Positions 55,771 through 64,000 of a DNA stretch of 64,000 bases are shown piece after piece. The translations under genes were made by a program, and so were the position numbers. How positions within the stretch are numbered: position 1 is the first letter of the stretch; each line of letters starts with the position of its first letter. The notes beneath the pieces were generated by a model, which was given only the letters and a program-made list of their open reading frames with translations, had not been told where the DNA came from and did no database searches. Source of the DNA: Candidatus Competibacteraceae bacterium (GTDB lineage: Bacteria > Pseudomonadota > Gammaproteobacteria > Competibacterales > Competibacteraceae); NCBI GenBank assembly GCA_016712625.1, contig JADJQQ010000029.1, positions 372,001-436,000 of the forward strand. Direction: 5' to 3'.

Positions 55771-56161
55771 GCTATCACTCGCTCAAAAATATCCAGATCC
55801 AGGGCAGCTAGGCTGCTCGCAGCCTAGGCGTCCTTACGCCAGGTCGCAACGAACGTATTTTAGAAGAGAGCGGATGAAGATTTTCGAGCGGCTGGTTCAA
55901 GGGGATAATCGGAGGCGGTTCTTGTCATTCGAGCGATCCGCTTGCATTAAAGCCATCAGCCCTCGCTTGATTTCGGCTCCACGCGTCTGGCTGGATTTAA
56001 TAGGGATTGGAAGTGGAGATGCCTTACCATCAAACGATCAGAATGCGAATCGCCATCGCGTTGTTTACGCCGCCATTTCTCAGTGGGTGTCGGCCAAACC
56101 CTAGCGGTGATTTAACCGATCAGACCGATTTGGAACGAAACCCACGGCGCGGTCGCCGCCA
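55771..56161. other. Stretch without a firm gene
   Basis: No firm gene. A + strand frame 56013-56261 begins MPYHQTIRMRIAIALF and contains a lipobox-like FLSGC, so it could be a small or decayed lipoprotein, but it runs into the opposite-strand ORF at 56162 and has only a weak ribosome site. I see nothing else. Confidence 0.3.
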
Positions 56162-56365
56162 TCAAGCATACTGGGGACTCAGGCTTCGGTACTGCGGCAG
56201 CAAGCTAAACTGGCTGGGAGACAGCAGCGCGATGCGATCCGAAATTAACCGCAAAATGTAATTGTGATCGTGCGCCCGAACGCCCATATCCGGTGAGTAA
56301 TAAACCGCAAAAGGTTCGCCACGTCGCTTGAAGCGTCGAATTTCGGGGGAATCTGATTCAAACAT
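56162..56365 (-). CDS. Small protein, unknown
   Basis: 67 residues (MFESDSPEIRRFKRRGEPFA), predicted soluble with a basic N-terminal segment. GAGGG lies about eight bases before the ATG at 56365. No family recognised. The upstream 480 bases contain no other gene. Confidence 0.4.
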   Translation of the reverse strand: MFESDSPEIRRFKRRGEPFAVYYSPDMGVRAHDHNYILRLISDRIALLSPSQFSLLPQYRSLSPQYA

Positions 56366-56845
56366 GATAAAGCCCTCAAAAATTTATTAATCTGGTAGGA
56401 TATTAAGCATTAATCGTGCCATTTTAATATTCCGTGAGTTATGATCTGGTGGTGGAGAAAGCAGCGGAAAAAGGATTGTGAAATCAAATGGGTTGCTACT
56501 GTGGTTGAGCTAAAAACGCGTATTGAACCTGCACTTTGTTTGAGAAAAATTGCCATTTTATAGTTGCTTGATCGCCATGGCGTGAGTCAATGCACCAAAA
56601 TAAAGCAAAAATGACCAGCGCCACGTTCAAATTTTATGTCCCAGCTAAAGTGAACCGGTCCATTTTGGCGATCCACACCCGTCAAGCGACCTGATTGTGC
56701 GTTTAAAAAGGAGGACTACTTACCCTATAAGGTACAAACTGCGCAGAAAATACAAAATTTAGTCACAAATGTATTAATAAATATACAAAATAAGGCCAAG
56801 ATCCTACTGAATAGGGTGAAATTTCTCGATTAAAGCGCGCTGGCC
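56366..56845. other. AT-rich intergenic region with a repeated segment
   Basis: No gene supported in 480 bases. TGAACCGG followed by TCCATTTTGGCGATCC (56651-56674) nearly repeats 52801-52823. It resembles, from memory, terminal sequence of IS21-type elements; no transposase is present. Confidence 0.4.
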
Positions 56846-57217
56846 TCAATTCATCACCAAGGCGGCCGCTTGTTCGCTGGTAAAGAATTGAGCATTCCGC
56901 ACAAAACCAGCCATTACGGAAGCGCGGATGCCCGTCACACGACCGCTGTCGTCACGGGTTTCCACCAGCGTCGGCGGTAGCCCTTCCAGCAAATGCATTG
57001 GCGCGGGTCGACCATCGGCAAAGCACGCGCGATAAATCACGCCAGTCGAGGTATCCAGGAAGGCGGGGGCGAATCCTTGTGATCGATTGCCGTCGCTGAC
57101 ACCACCAGTTCCCCGAAAAACCCGGTTTTGCCGCTGCAATACTTTTGCGGTCAAGCGCACCCGCCGCGTTTGCCGGGGCCGGCTTGCAGTGCAGTAGTGT
57201 AAGGACTCGGTGTTCAT
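56846..57217 (-). CDS. Small protein, unknown, second of a coupled pair
   Basis: 123 residues beginning MNTESLHYCTASRPRQ, basic in the first third; STGVIYRACFADGRPAPMHL and ASVMAGFVRNAQFFTSEQAA follow. Its ATG overlaps the stop of the upstream gene (ATGA), with GAGG at proper spacing, which supports both as real. No family recognised. Confidence 0.5.
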   Translation of the reverse strand: MNTESLHYCTASRPRQTRRVRLTAKVLQRQNRVFRGTGGVSDGNRSQGFAPAFLDTSTGVIYRACFADGRPAPMHLLEGLPPTLVETRDDSGRVTGIRASVMAGFVRNAQFFTSEQAAALVMN

Positions 57218-57468
57218 CGGCTTACCTCATTGATCAAGAATTCACCCTTGACAGATAAATTAAAGCAATTGATATGCCAGATGACTGCAAGTTGGCTGCG
57301 GCGCTCAAATGGGATTGCTCCCTGCCCAGCTTTCCACCCAACCGTGGGTTTTACTCTACCAATGGCGGCATCTTGCGGCTGGTGGAGAGGGTTGCCGCAA
57401 ACCGAGCACGGAACATAACCCAGCGCTGGGGTATTGCTACAAACGCCATCGTTCAGATATGACATCAC
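57214..57468 (-). CDS. Small cysteine-containing protein, unknown, first of a coupled pair
   Basis: 84 residues with CSVCG and WHINC, two pairs that could bind a metal; start may be MMSY or MSY. Translation is coupled to the following gene by a four-base overlap. No family recognised; composition resembles small genes of mobile or phage origin, but nothing else here proves that. Confidence 0.45.
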   Translation of the reverse strand: MMSYLNDGVCSNTPALGYVPCSVCGNPLHQPQDAAIGRVKPTVGWKAGQGAIPFERRSQLAVIWHINCFNLSVKGEFLINEVSR

Positions 57469-57606
57469 CGATTCACCTGGTTTTTCAAAAAAGAACTGCT
57501 TGCCAGGTGATTTCCCAGGGTGTCTTCAATGGTTCAAGGCGTTTCAAAAAGCCAGTTAAGGATTGTCCCACCTCGCCGCCTCGGACGGCGAGGACAAGAT
57601 AAGGTT

Positions 57607-57999
57607 TTAGTCAGGACAGGGGAGATACTGAATCGCGTACAAAACTGCGCCTTGTGGGTCTTGCACCACGCAGAGCCGCCCCACATCGGGAATATCCGTC
57701 AGCGGACGCAGGAGTTTGCCTCCCAATCCTTCCACCTGGCGGGCGGTGGCGTCCACATCGTCGACAGTGATATACACACCCCAGCAAGGAGGCATTCCTT
57801 TACATTCTGGCGGTAGAGCCATCATGCCACCGACCGCTTCGCCGCCGACCTTAATCAGGGGGTAATTAACATTCTCCCCTGGATAGTCCTCGATTTCCCA
57901 ACCGAATAGCGCACCGTAAAATTTTCTAGCAGCTGATACATCGGTGGTCATTAACTCATTCCAGCCAAAAGCCCCTTGTTGCATGCGGTCTTTATGCAT
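57607..57999 (-). CDS. VOC-family (glyoxalase-like) protein
   Basis: About 130 residues from ATG 57999 (MHKDRMQQGAFGWNELMTTD), where GAGGTGA sits at ideal distance; the longer frame is not needed. Vicinal-oxygen-chelate fold: DVSAARKFYGALFGWEIEDY, VGGMMALPPEC, WGVYITVDDVDATARQVEGL, VVQDPQGAVLYAIQYL. Members bind metals or act as lyases, dioxygenases or resistance proteins; this subgroup (27 kDa antigen-like) is uncharacterised. It lies five bases after the UmuD-like gene. Confidence 0.82.
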   Translation of the reverse strand: MHKDRMQQGAFGWNELMTTDVSAARKFYGALFGWEIEDYPGENVNYPLIKVGGEAVGGMMALPPECKGMPPCWGVYITVDDVDATARQVEGLGGKLLRPLTDIPDVGRLCVVQDPQGAVLYAIQYLPCPD

Positions 58000-58004
58000 C
58001 GTCG

Positions 58005-58553
58005 TCACCTCGCGGTTGGAGAAAAGGTTGACAAGCTTCCGCATGGTCGCGCGTCTCTGGGGGATTGATCACGATTGGGCCAAAGTCGATGCACCACCCA
58101 CCGGGCGACTCCCCAAATTTCAAAATCCTGAACCGAAAGATGGCCGGACGGCGTTGGATTTAATCCAGACGGTTCCAACATCAACCGACCCTTGGCGTCA
58201 CGGCTTAGCCGCCGAAGGGCAAATTTGCCATCAACCACCGCCACCACCAGGCTGCCGGCCAGCGGCGGCACCGCCCGATCCACCACCAGCAGATCACCGT
58301 CATGCAGGCCCGCCTGTTCCAGCCCATCGCCCCGAACGCGCACCAGAAAACTGGCTTCTGGGTTGCGGATCAGATGGGTGTCCAGGCTCAAGCAACACTC
58401 GACCTGATCGTCAGCCAGCGCTGGGATATCGACGGGCACCGAACGGCTCAGTAACGGCCAAGCGCCGGTGGGCTCCGATGGCTGGCGGTCGCCAGGCGCG
58501 TATCGGTAGCGATGGGCGCGGCTAGCGGCGGTTTCGGGAACGAGAGCCAACAT
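58005..58553 (-). CDS. UmuD/S24-like protein lacking both catalytic residues
   Basis: A 182-residue protein starting at ATG 58553, five bases after the LexA-like stop, with GGAGG overlapping that stop. Residues 50-150 align well with UmuD: CCLSLDTHLIRNPEASFLVR, GLHDGDLLVVDRAV, VVAVVDGKFALRRL, FEIWGVARWVVHRL. The catalytic Ser of GDSM is Gly77 (GDGL), the catalytic Lys (K97 of UmuD) is Arg114, and no Ala-Gly or Cys-Gly cleavage site is visible. So it should not self-cleave. No umuC follows; the next gene is a VOC protein. It may bind other S24 partners or a polymerase. Confidence 0.78.
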   Translation of the reverse strand: MLALVPETAASRAHRYRYAPGDRQPSEPTGAWPLLSRSVPVDIPALADDQVECCLSLDTHLIRNPEASFLVRVRGDGLEQAGLHDGDLLVVDRAVPPLAGSLVVAVVDGKFALRRLSRDAKGRLMLEPSGLNPTPSGHLSVQDFEIWGVARWVVHRLWPNRDQSPRDARPCGSLSTFSPTAR

Positions 58554-58558
58554 GGGCG

Positions 58559-59158
58559 TTACCTCCGAGGTGAGCGATACGAACGAATCAAGCCGATGAC
58601 TAAGCCAAAGATCTCTAAATTGTCGCCGGGGTAGAGCACTGGATAATTGGGATTGGCCGGGCGAAGGATTACCGCGCCGTTTTCCACAGCCAGGGTCTTG
58701 AGCGTCAGCTCGTTGTTGAGCACGGCGATCACTAAATCGCCGGGTCGGGCTGGGCTGTCGCGCTCCACCACGGCTAGGTCGCCTTCCTGGATGCCAGCGT
58801 CGATCATCGAATCTCCAGTGATCGGAATCAGGGTGGTGCGAGACGGGTTGCGAACTAGCCAGGCGTCGATCGAACACGCTTCGCCGGCCGCCTCGCTGCC
58901 CGGCATTGGCAAGCCAGCTGGAACCGCGGTTTCCGCTACTGGCCGCTGAAAAAATTGTGAGGTCGGTGTCCAGCGGTGATCCGGGGTACGGTCGAGATAA
59001 CCCGCCTGTCGCAACCGTTCCAGCACCTTCGCCACCCCATCGCGCGAACTCAGCTGCAAAACGCTCCGCAGCGGGCCGTAAGCCGGCAAACTACGCCAGC
59101 GAGCGTAATAGTCCTGAAGTCGCGCGAGATAGGTTTTGTCGTCGGGTTGCTTGGGCAT
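58559..59158 (-). CDS. lexA2: LexA-like (LexA2-type) self-cleaving repressor
   Basis: A 199-residue S24-family regulator. The N-terminal winged-helix-like part (residues 1-65, DYYARWRSLPAYGPLRSVL, GVAKVLERLRQAGYL) reads DNA. The C-terminal peptidase has a likely cleavage site Ala91-Gly92, catalytic Ser117 in TGDSMIDAGI and Lys154 in NNELTLKTL. It should repress DNA-damage genes and cleave itself on RecA activation. Its own promoter carries a perfect palindrome with the LexA2 core. In many proteobacteria lexA2 heads the imuA-imuB-dnaE2 cassette; here the UmuD-like gene follows instead. Confidence 0.85.
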   Translation of the reverse strand: MPKQPDDKTYLARLQDYYARWRSLPAYGPLRSVLQLSSRDGVAKVLERLRQAGYLDRTPDHRWTPTSQFFQRPVAETAVPAGLPMPGSEAAGEACSIDAWLVRNPSRTTLIPITGDSMIDAGIQEGDLAVVERDSPARPGDLVIAVLNNELTLKTLAVENGAVILRPANPNYPVLYPGDNLEIFGLVIGLIRSYRSPRR

Positions 59159-59165
59159 GGTGATT

Positions 59166-59195
59166 ATCTTTAGCGTACAAATGTACGCTAAAGAT
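59166..59195 (-). promoter_or_regulatory. Perfect 30-bp palindrome, LexA2 operator
   Basis: Arms ATCTTTAGCGTAC (59166-59178) and GTACGCTAAAGAT (59183-59195) are exact reverse complements around AAAT. The core GTACAAATGTAC matches the box I recall for Xanthomonas LexA2. It ends eight bases before the lexA2-like ATG, covering the ribosome-binding and promoter region, so autoregulation is expected. Confidence 0.8.
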
Positions 59196-59398
59196 AGGAT
59201 ATCAAGCAGGCTGTGTCAAGTAGATGCTTGCAGTTTAAAAATGGGAATCCTAAAAACTCAGCTCCCTCAAGAAGTCGATTGCTGGTTGAAAGGCCAAACC
59301 CAAACGGTGGTACCGCTTCAATAAAACTGACATTCAGAAGTGAATTAACGTAAAATACTGACATTTATTTAATAAGTAATTCAATAAATTGATATTTT

Positions 59399-59419
59399 CC
59401 CGTGGGAACTGGCCACGGG
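59399..59419 (+). other. Leader hairpin before the dabB-like gene
   Basis: Arms CCCGTGG (59399-59405) and CCACGGG (59413-59419) with a seven-base loop, 23 bases before the start codon at 59443. It may affect translation or terminate leftover transcription; no T-run follows. Confidence 0.35.
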
Positions 59420-59442
59420 CCGGCGGCGCTTAAAGAACAACC

Positions 59443-60909
59443 ATGAGAATGCTCAGCCTGATTTTGTGGGTTCCCTTTTTTGGGGCGATCCTGGTCGCCT
59501 TGTTGCCGGCGGCCCAACAACGGTTGATTCGTGGTGTCGCGCTGTTTCACGCTGGGCTGACTCTGATCCTGTCGTGGAGTCTGCTAGCGCCGTTCGACCG
59601 GAGTGCGGCGGGGCTGCAATTTGTGGAGCAAGTGGTCTGGAGCTCCACCATTGGCGTGTCCTACGCGCTGGGCGTCGATGGGCTGTCCTTGCCGATGGTG
59701 TTGCTGGGCACCTTGCTGGCCGCCGTGGCGCTACTGGCCTCGGACAAAGTCACCACGGGCGTCAAGGGCTATCACGCCTGGCTGCTGATGCTGGAATTCG
59801 CCATGCTGGGCGTGTTCATGGCTCAGGATTGGTCGCTGTTTTTCATGTTCTGGGAACTAACGCTGATTCCGCTGTTTTTCCTGATCGATCTGTGGGGCGG
59901 CGAGAAGCGGCACGCGGCCAGTTTGAGCTTTGTGTTGTATACCATGGGCGGATCGATCTTCATGCTGATTGCGCTCATCATGATCTATCAAGCCACGCCC
60001 GAACATACCTTCGCCATGGCCGCCATGGCCAAGGCGGCCCTGACCTTGCCTCGCAACGAACAAGTCTGGCTGTTGCTGGCCTTCCTGATCGGGTTCGGGG
60101 TGAAAGTTCCGATTTTTCCGCTGCATGGCTGGTTGCCGCTGGCGCACGTCGAAGCGCCCAGCCCGGTCAGCGTGCTGCTGTCCGGGATTTTGCTGAAGAT
60201 GGGCGCTTACGGATTGTTACGGGTGGTTGGCATCCTGCCGGATGCGGCGGTTTTGCTACAACCCTTGCTGGTCGGCATCGCTCTAATCAGTATTCTATAT
60301 GGCGGGTTGCTGGCATGGCGGCAGACCGATCTGAAAGCGATGATTGCCTATTCCTCGGTCAGCCACATGGGCGTGGTGCTGCTCGGCATTTCGACCCTGA
60401 ATGAAATCGGCTTGCAGGGCGCAACCTTGCAGATGGCGGCGCACGGCCTGATCGCCGGCGCGCTGTTTCTGTTGATTGGCCTGCTCTACGAACGCACCCA
60501 CAGCCGTGAGCTGGCCGATTACGGCTCATTGGTGCGGGTGACGCCGCGCTTCACCTTTTTGATGACGCTGGCGCTGCTGGCCGGGATGGGAATGCCGGGG
60601 CTGGCCGGCTTTGTGGCGGAATTGCATGTGCTGATCGGCGGTTTCGCGCAATGGGGTTGGTTGATGGTGCTGGCGAGCTTCGGCGTGTTGTTGAGCGCCG
60701 CTTATGCGGTGCGCACCCTCGGTGGCTTGTTTACCGGACCGATCCGGCCGGAACTGGCGCAAATACCCGATATGCGACCGCTCGAACTGGCGGCGGCCAT
60801 TCCGCTGGCGGCGGGTTTGGTGCTGATGGGTTTACAACCCGCGCCCATTGTCGCCCTGAGCAGCGCCAAGGTCGCGGAATGGGCCGCGATCTTCAGCCGC
60901 TTGCCGTAG
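59443..60909 (+). CDS. dabB: NuoM/DabB-like proton-conducting membrane subunit
   Basis: A 488-residue polytopic protein of the complex I/Mrp antiporter family: LGVDGLSLPMVLLGTLLAAV, WELTLIPLFFLIDLWGGEK, FGVKVPIFPLHGWLPLAHVE (with the key Lys and His), APSPVSVLLSGILLKMGAYG and IAYSSVSHMGVVLLGI. By itself it resembles NuoM, but no other nuo gene is near, and a DUF2309 (DabA) gene starts ten bases later. DabB couples cation or proton flow to inorganic-carbon uptake by DabA. The start has no strong ribosome site; ATG 59449 is an alternative. Confidence 0.82.
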   Translation: MRMLSLILWVPFFGAILVALLPAAQQRLIRGVALFHAGLTLILSWSLLAPFDRSAAGLQFVEQVVWSSTIGVSYALGVDGLSLPMVLLGTLLAAVALLASDKVTTGVKGYHAWLLMLEFAMLGVFMAQDWSLFFMFWELTLIPLFFLIDLWGGEKRHAASLSFVLYTMGGSIFMLIALIMIYQATPEHTFAMAAMAKAALTLPRNEQVWLLLAFLIGFGVKVPIFPLHGWLPLAHVEAPSPVSVLLSGILLKMGAYGLLRVVGILPDAAVLLQPLLVGIALISILYGGLLAWRQTDLKAMIAYSSVSHMGVVLLGISTLNEIGLQGATLQMAAHGLIAGALFLLIGLLYERTHSRELADYGSLVRVTPRFTFLMTLALLAGMGMPGLAGFVAELHVLIGGFAQWGWLMVLASFGVLLSAAYAVRTLGGLFTGPIRPELAQIPDMRPLELAAAIPLAAGLVLMGLQPAPIVALSSAKVAEWAAIFSRLP

Positions 60910-60918
60910 CAAAGCGCC

Positions 60919-63900
60919 ATGTCCGCGACCGCCCATCCATCAACCGACGCGCCGCTCGCTCCGCGCCAGATTGTCGAGCACGCCATCGCTCATCTGGATC
61001 ATGTGCTGCCCGCGCAAGCGCCGATCCTGAATTTCGTCCATCACAATACGCTGCACGGCTACCAGCATCTACCGTTTGAGGACGCGTTGGCCGCCGCCGA
61101 GGCGCTGACCGGGATTCATGCCTATTTGCCGGATGCGGTGTTTCGCAAGCTGTTCCAGGCGGATCGAATAGTCGCCGCTGACCTGGACGCGGTGTTTGCC
61201 CAACGGCCGGAGTTGGAAATCGAGCGGGTGCTGGCGCGCGTCGGTGAGCACGAGATCCGCCGGGGTGAGGTGCTGTACATCGTGCTGGTCTATGGGGTCG
61301 AACCGCTGACCTTGAACGATCTGATCTGGCGGATCGAGGAATTGAGCGCCACCCGTCGCTTTGCCGAGGATGTGCCCGCCGCGGCCCGCCAGCGCTTGCT
61401 GGCCAACGCCAGCCGGGAAGGCATCAGCGATGCTGGCGCGGCGCTGGAAGATGTGTGGCGAGCCTGTCTCGAAGGCTTCCAGTTACCCGCGTTCGATCTC
61501 CATCCCGAAGAGCTGGTCGATTTGCAACTGAGCGTCGCCAAGTCGCTGCTGGCGCGGTTCCGGGACGAAGGCGCAACCGATAGCGAAGGCCCCATCGTCC
61601 ACAAGCGGATGCAGGCCGAAGCCGCCGCCCTGCTCGAACGTTTGTTCGCTGATGTGGGCGACGGAAGCACGCTGCGTGGGTTGCTGCGGAGTTTGACTGG
61701 TAAAGATTTATTCGATCAGGTTCGGCCCTATTTGATCCGGCTGTCCGCCGCCTATCTCGACGAAGGCTTGGCCGCCTGGAACTTGCCCGACCGGGCCGAT
61801 GGTCTGTACCCGGCGTGGCGGCGCTTGATCGCGCGCGATGCGGTGTGGGCCTTCGCTGGTTTATCGGATGGTCGCGCGGCGCTGGCCGGTTGGCCGGACG
61901 ATCCGGTTGCGGCGGTCATTGCCGAATTGCGGCGGCTGGAAATTCCTGAAGCGCGCTGGGACGGTTATCTCCGTCGGCTGGCGCTGGAACTGCCCGGCTG
62001 GTCGGGGATGATGAACTGGCGGCAACAACATCCCGCCTATCCGGCCAATCGGGAAACTCCGGTCGCGTTGGTCGATTATCTAGCGGTGCGGCTGGGTCTG
62101 GATCGGCTGTGGATCGCGCATGAGTGCCAAAAGCGCTGGGGGATCGCGGGTACGTTGGCCGCCTTGCGTGCTTACTTCGCCGCCCGACCGGCGGAAGCAT
62201 TGGCGCGACATGCCTTGTATGCCGGACAGTTGCCGGAATATCTGGCCAGCCGGGCGCGGGAGCTGGCGGAACAGCACGCGCCGTTGAGCGCCTGGGATAC
62301 CCTGGCCGATATGATCTGGACCTGGCTGCACAGTCCGGTAGCGGCGCAGGCCGACAGCCATACCGTGCACGGCAGCGCGTGGCGCTTGTTCCGGCTGGCG
62401 CAGCATCTTGGCCTGTCGGGCGGCGAGATCCGGGCGCTGACTCTGGCCGATCTGGAACGGTTGCTGGAACCGCTGGACGCCCTGTCTGCTCCGGTGCGTG
62501 GCGCGTTGTGGCAATACGCCTACGAACACCATTACCGCGACGGGTTGATCAACGCCCTGGCGAACAATCACGGGCGCTGGCCGCCGCGGCAAGGCCGACC
62601 GCAAGCCCAGATCGTATTTTGCATCGATGACCGGGAAGAAGGCATCCGCCGCCATCTGGAAGAATCCAACCCGCGGATCGAAACTTTCGGCGCGGCCGGA
62701 TTTTTTGGAGTGGCGATGAATTGGCGCGGTTTGGACGATACAACAGTGACGCCGTTGTGTCCGGTGGTGGTCACCCCCGCGCACGAAATCCGCGAAGTGG
62801 GCCGACCCGACGCGCAAGCGGAACTGGCGCTGCACAACCAGCGGCGGGATGTACGCTGGCGGTTGGGGGCTTTTATCAGAATATCCGCCGCAATCTGTGG
62901 TCCTCGGCGCTGGTGATCGACGCCCTGGCTCCCGCCGTGTTGCCGGTGCTGGCGGGTAAAGTGTTCGCGCCACGCCAACAAGGCGCGCTCACCGGCGCGA
63001 TGCACCGCCATGGAGTGCCGGATGCGCCGACCACGGTGGCGGTGACGGCAGCGAATGCCACGCTTCCGGCCACGCCGGAGCAACCGCGTCTCGGCTTCAC
63101 CGACGCCGAACAGGCCGACCGGGTGGCGGGTTTGCTGCGCAATATCGGCCTGACCGCACAATTCGCGCCCCTCGTGTTGCTGATGGGTCATGGCTCCATG
63201 AGCCAGAACAACCCGCATCTGGGCGCTTACGATTGCGGCGCGTGCGGCGGGCGACACGGCGGGCCGAATGGGCGCGCCTTCGCGGCGATGGCGAACCGTC
63301 CGGCGGTGCGGGAATTATTGATCGAGCGCGGCATCACGGTGCCGGCCGATACCTGGTTCGTCGGAGCCGAGCATAACACCTGCGACGAGCGCATCACTTT
63401 TTACGACCGCCGCGATGCGCCAGACGCAGCCAAACAAGCGCTGCGGGCCTTACAATCGGAATTGGATCACGCTTGCACCCTGTCGGCGCAGGAGCGCTGC
63501 CGCCGGTTTGCGTCCGCGCCACGCGATCCCGCGCCAGAACGAGCCCTGCGCCATGTGGTGGGGCGGTCGCGGGACTTTAGCCAGGCGCGGCCGGAGTTGG
63601 GTCACGCCACCAACGCCGCCGCGCTGGTTGGGCGACGGACCATGAGTCAGGGGATATTTCTGGATCGGCGGGCGTTTCTGATTTCCTACGATCCGACTCA
63701 GGACCCGACCGGCGCGGTGCTGGAAAACATTTTGCTGGCGGTGGGGCCGGTGGGCGCGGGCATCAATCTGGAATATTACTTTTCCACCGTCAATAACGAG
63801 CGGCTGGGCTGCGGCACCAAGACGCCGCATAACGTGACTGGACTCTTCGCGGTGATGGAAGGCGCGAGCAGCGACCTGCGCACCGGCCTGCCGCGCCAGA

Positions 63901-64000
63901 TGATCGAGATTCATGAGCCGGTGCGGCTCCAGATCGTGATCGAGGCGCGCACCGAAATCCTCGCCGCGATTTATGGCCGTCAGCCGGGTTTGCGCGAATT
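60919..64000 (+). CDS. dabA: DabA inorganic-carbon transporter subunit (DUF2309), frameshifted, cut at right edge
   Basis: Cytoplasmic, zinc-binding, carbonic-anhydrase-like subunit of the DAB system that hydrates CO2 with energy from DabB. N-terminus FVHHNTLHGYQHLPFEDAL is typical. The zinc-site Cys568 and Asp570 are in IVFCIDDREEG. The later frame has MGHGSMSQNNPHLGAYDCGA, with the zinc His and Cys (about 63185-63240), and HNTCDERITFY. The first frame stops at 62916; one extra T in 62871-62874 restores GAFYQNIRRNLWSSALVIDA. The gene runs off the window, still open at 64000. Confidence 0.88.

Noticed and set aside
59443..60909. Gene as complex I subunit NuoM
   Set aside because: No other nuo gene is nearby, and the following gene is DUF2309 (DabA), so a DabB role is more likely.
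1..64000. CRISPR arrays, tRNA or rRNA genes, integrases and transposases
   Set aside because: I looked for regular direct repeats, cloverleaf T-arm patterns and transposase motifs by eye and found none; a tRNAscan or Infernal run would be decisive.

Overview
The window is bacterial, most likely gammaproteobacterial. That is an inference from an AlaA-type aminotransferase, an AzlCD pair, a LexA2-type repressor with its characteristic box, and generally proteobacterial gene types; no marker gene fixes the species. Two kinds of DNA are joined. Bases 1 to about 13,000 are strongly AT-rich. The rest, from about 16.6 kb on, is GC-rich with dense gene packing, and 13 to 16.6 kb is intermediate.

The AT-rich left part (28-12944, all + strand) is a surface or exopolysaccharide cluster: polysaccharide deacetylase, FemAB/GNAT-like acyltransferase, thioredoxin-fold lipoprotein, lipid-flippase-type ABC exporter, GT2 glycosyltransferase, O-antigen ligase/polymerase-like membrane protein, three GT1/GT4-type glycosyltransferases, a PaaK/CapK-like adenylating enzyme and a CapA-like protein. 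Most are split by frameshifts. Nearly every break I could repair sits in a T or A run and is fixed by one base, so they look like homopolymer sequencing errors rather than decay. A hairpin plus T-run ends the cluster.

13.1-17.8 kb (- strand) carries two secreted proteins and a zinc-ribbon membrane protein. The secreted three-PKD-domain protein is preceded by a clear cyclic-di-GMP-I (GEMM) riboswitch. 17.9-25.6 kb (+ strand) carries a MoxR ATPase and a VWA/metallopeptidase protein, a Phd/PIN toxin-antitoxin pair with an upstream inverted repeat, and a complete Hen1-Pnkp RNA-repair pair.

25.8-44.9 kb is about acyl-CoA metabolism: an acyl-CoA ligase and propionyl-CoA synthetase (- strand), then a + strand operon of acyl-CoA synthetase, five-gene Liv-type ABC importer and PaaK-like ligase, followed by a CoA transferase/racemase, thioesterase, MBL hydrolase, a BadI-like ring-opening hydrolase, an acyl-CoA dehydrogenase and an SDR dehydrogenase. 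Together they suggest uptake, CoA activation and beta-oxidation-like breakdown of an aromatic, alicyclic or branched carboxylic acid.

45-58 kb is mixed: TSUP exporter, PQQ-type sugar dehydrogenase, hydrolases, AzlCD, AlaA, AhpD-like protein, FAD oxidoreductase, peptidoglycan amidase and small unknown genes. At 58-59.2 kb a LexA2-type repressor sits under a perfect 30-bp palindrome, followed by a UmuD-like protein that has lost its catalytic Ser and Lys. Divergently, 59.4-64 kb holds a DabB/DabA-type inorganic-carbon uptake pair, cut by the right edge.
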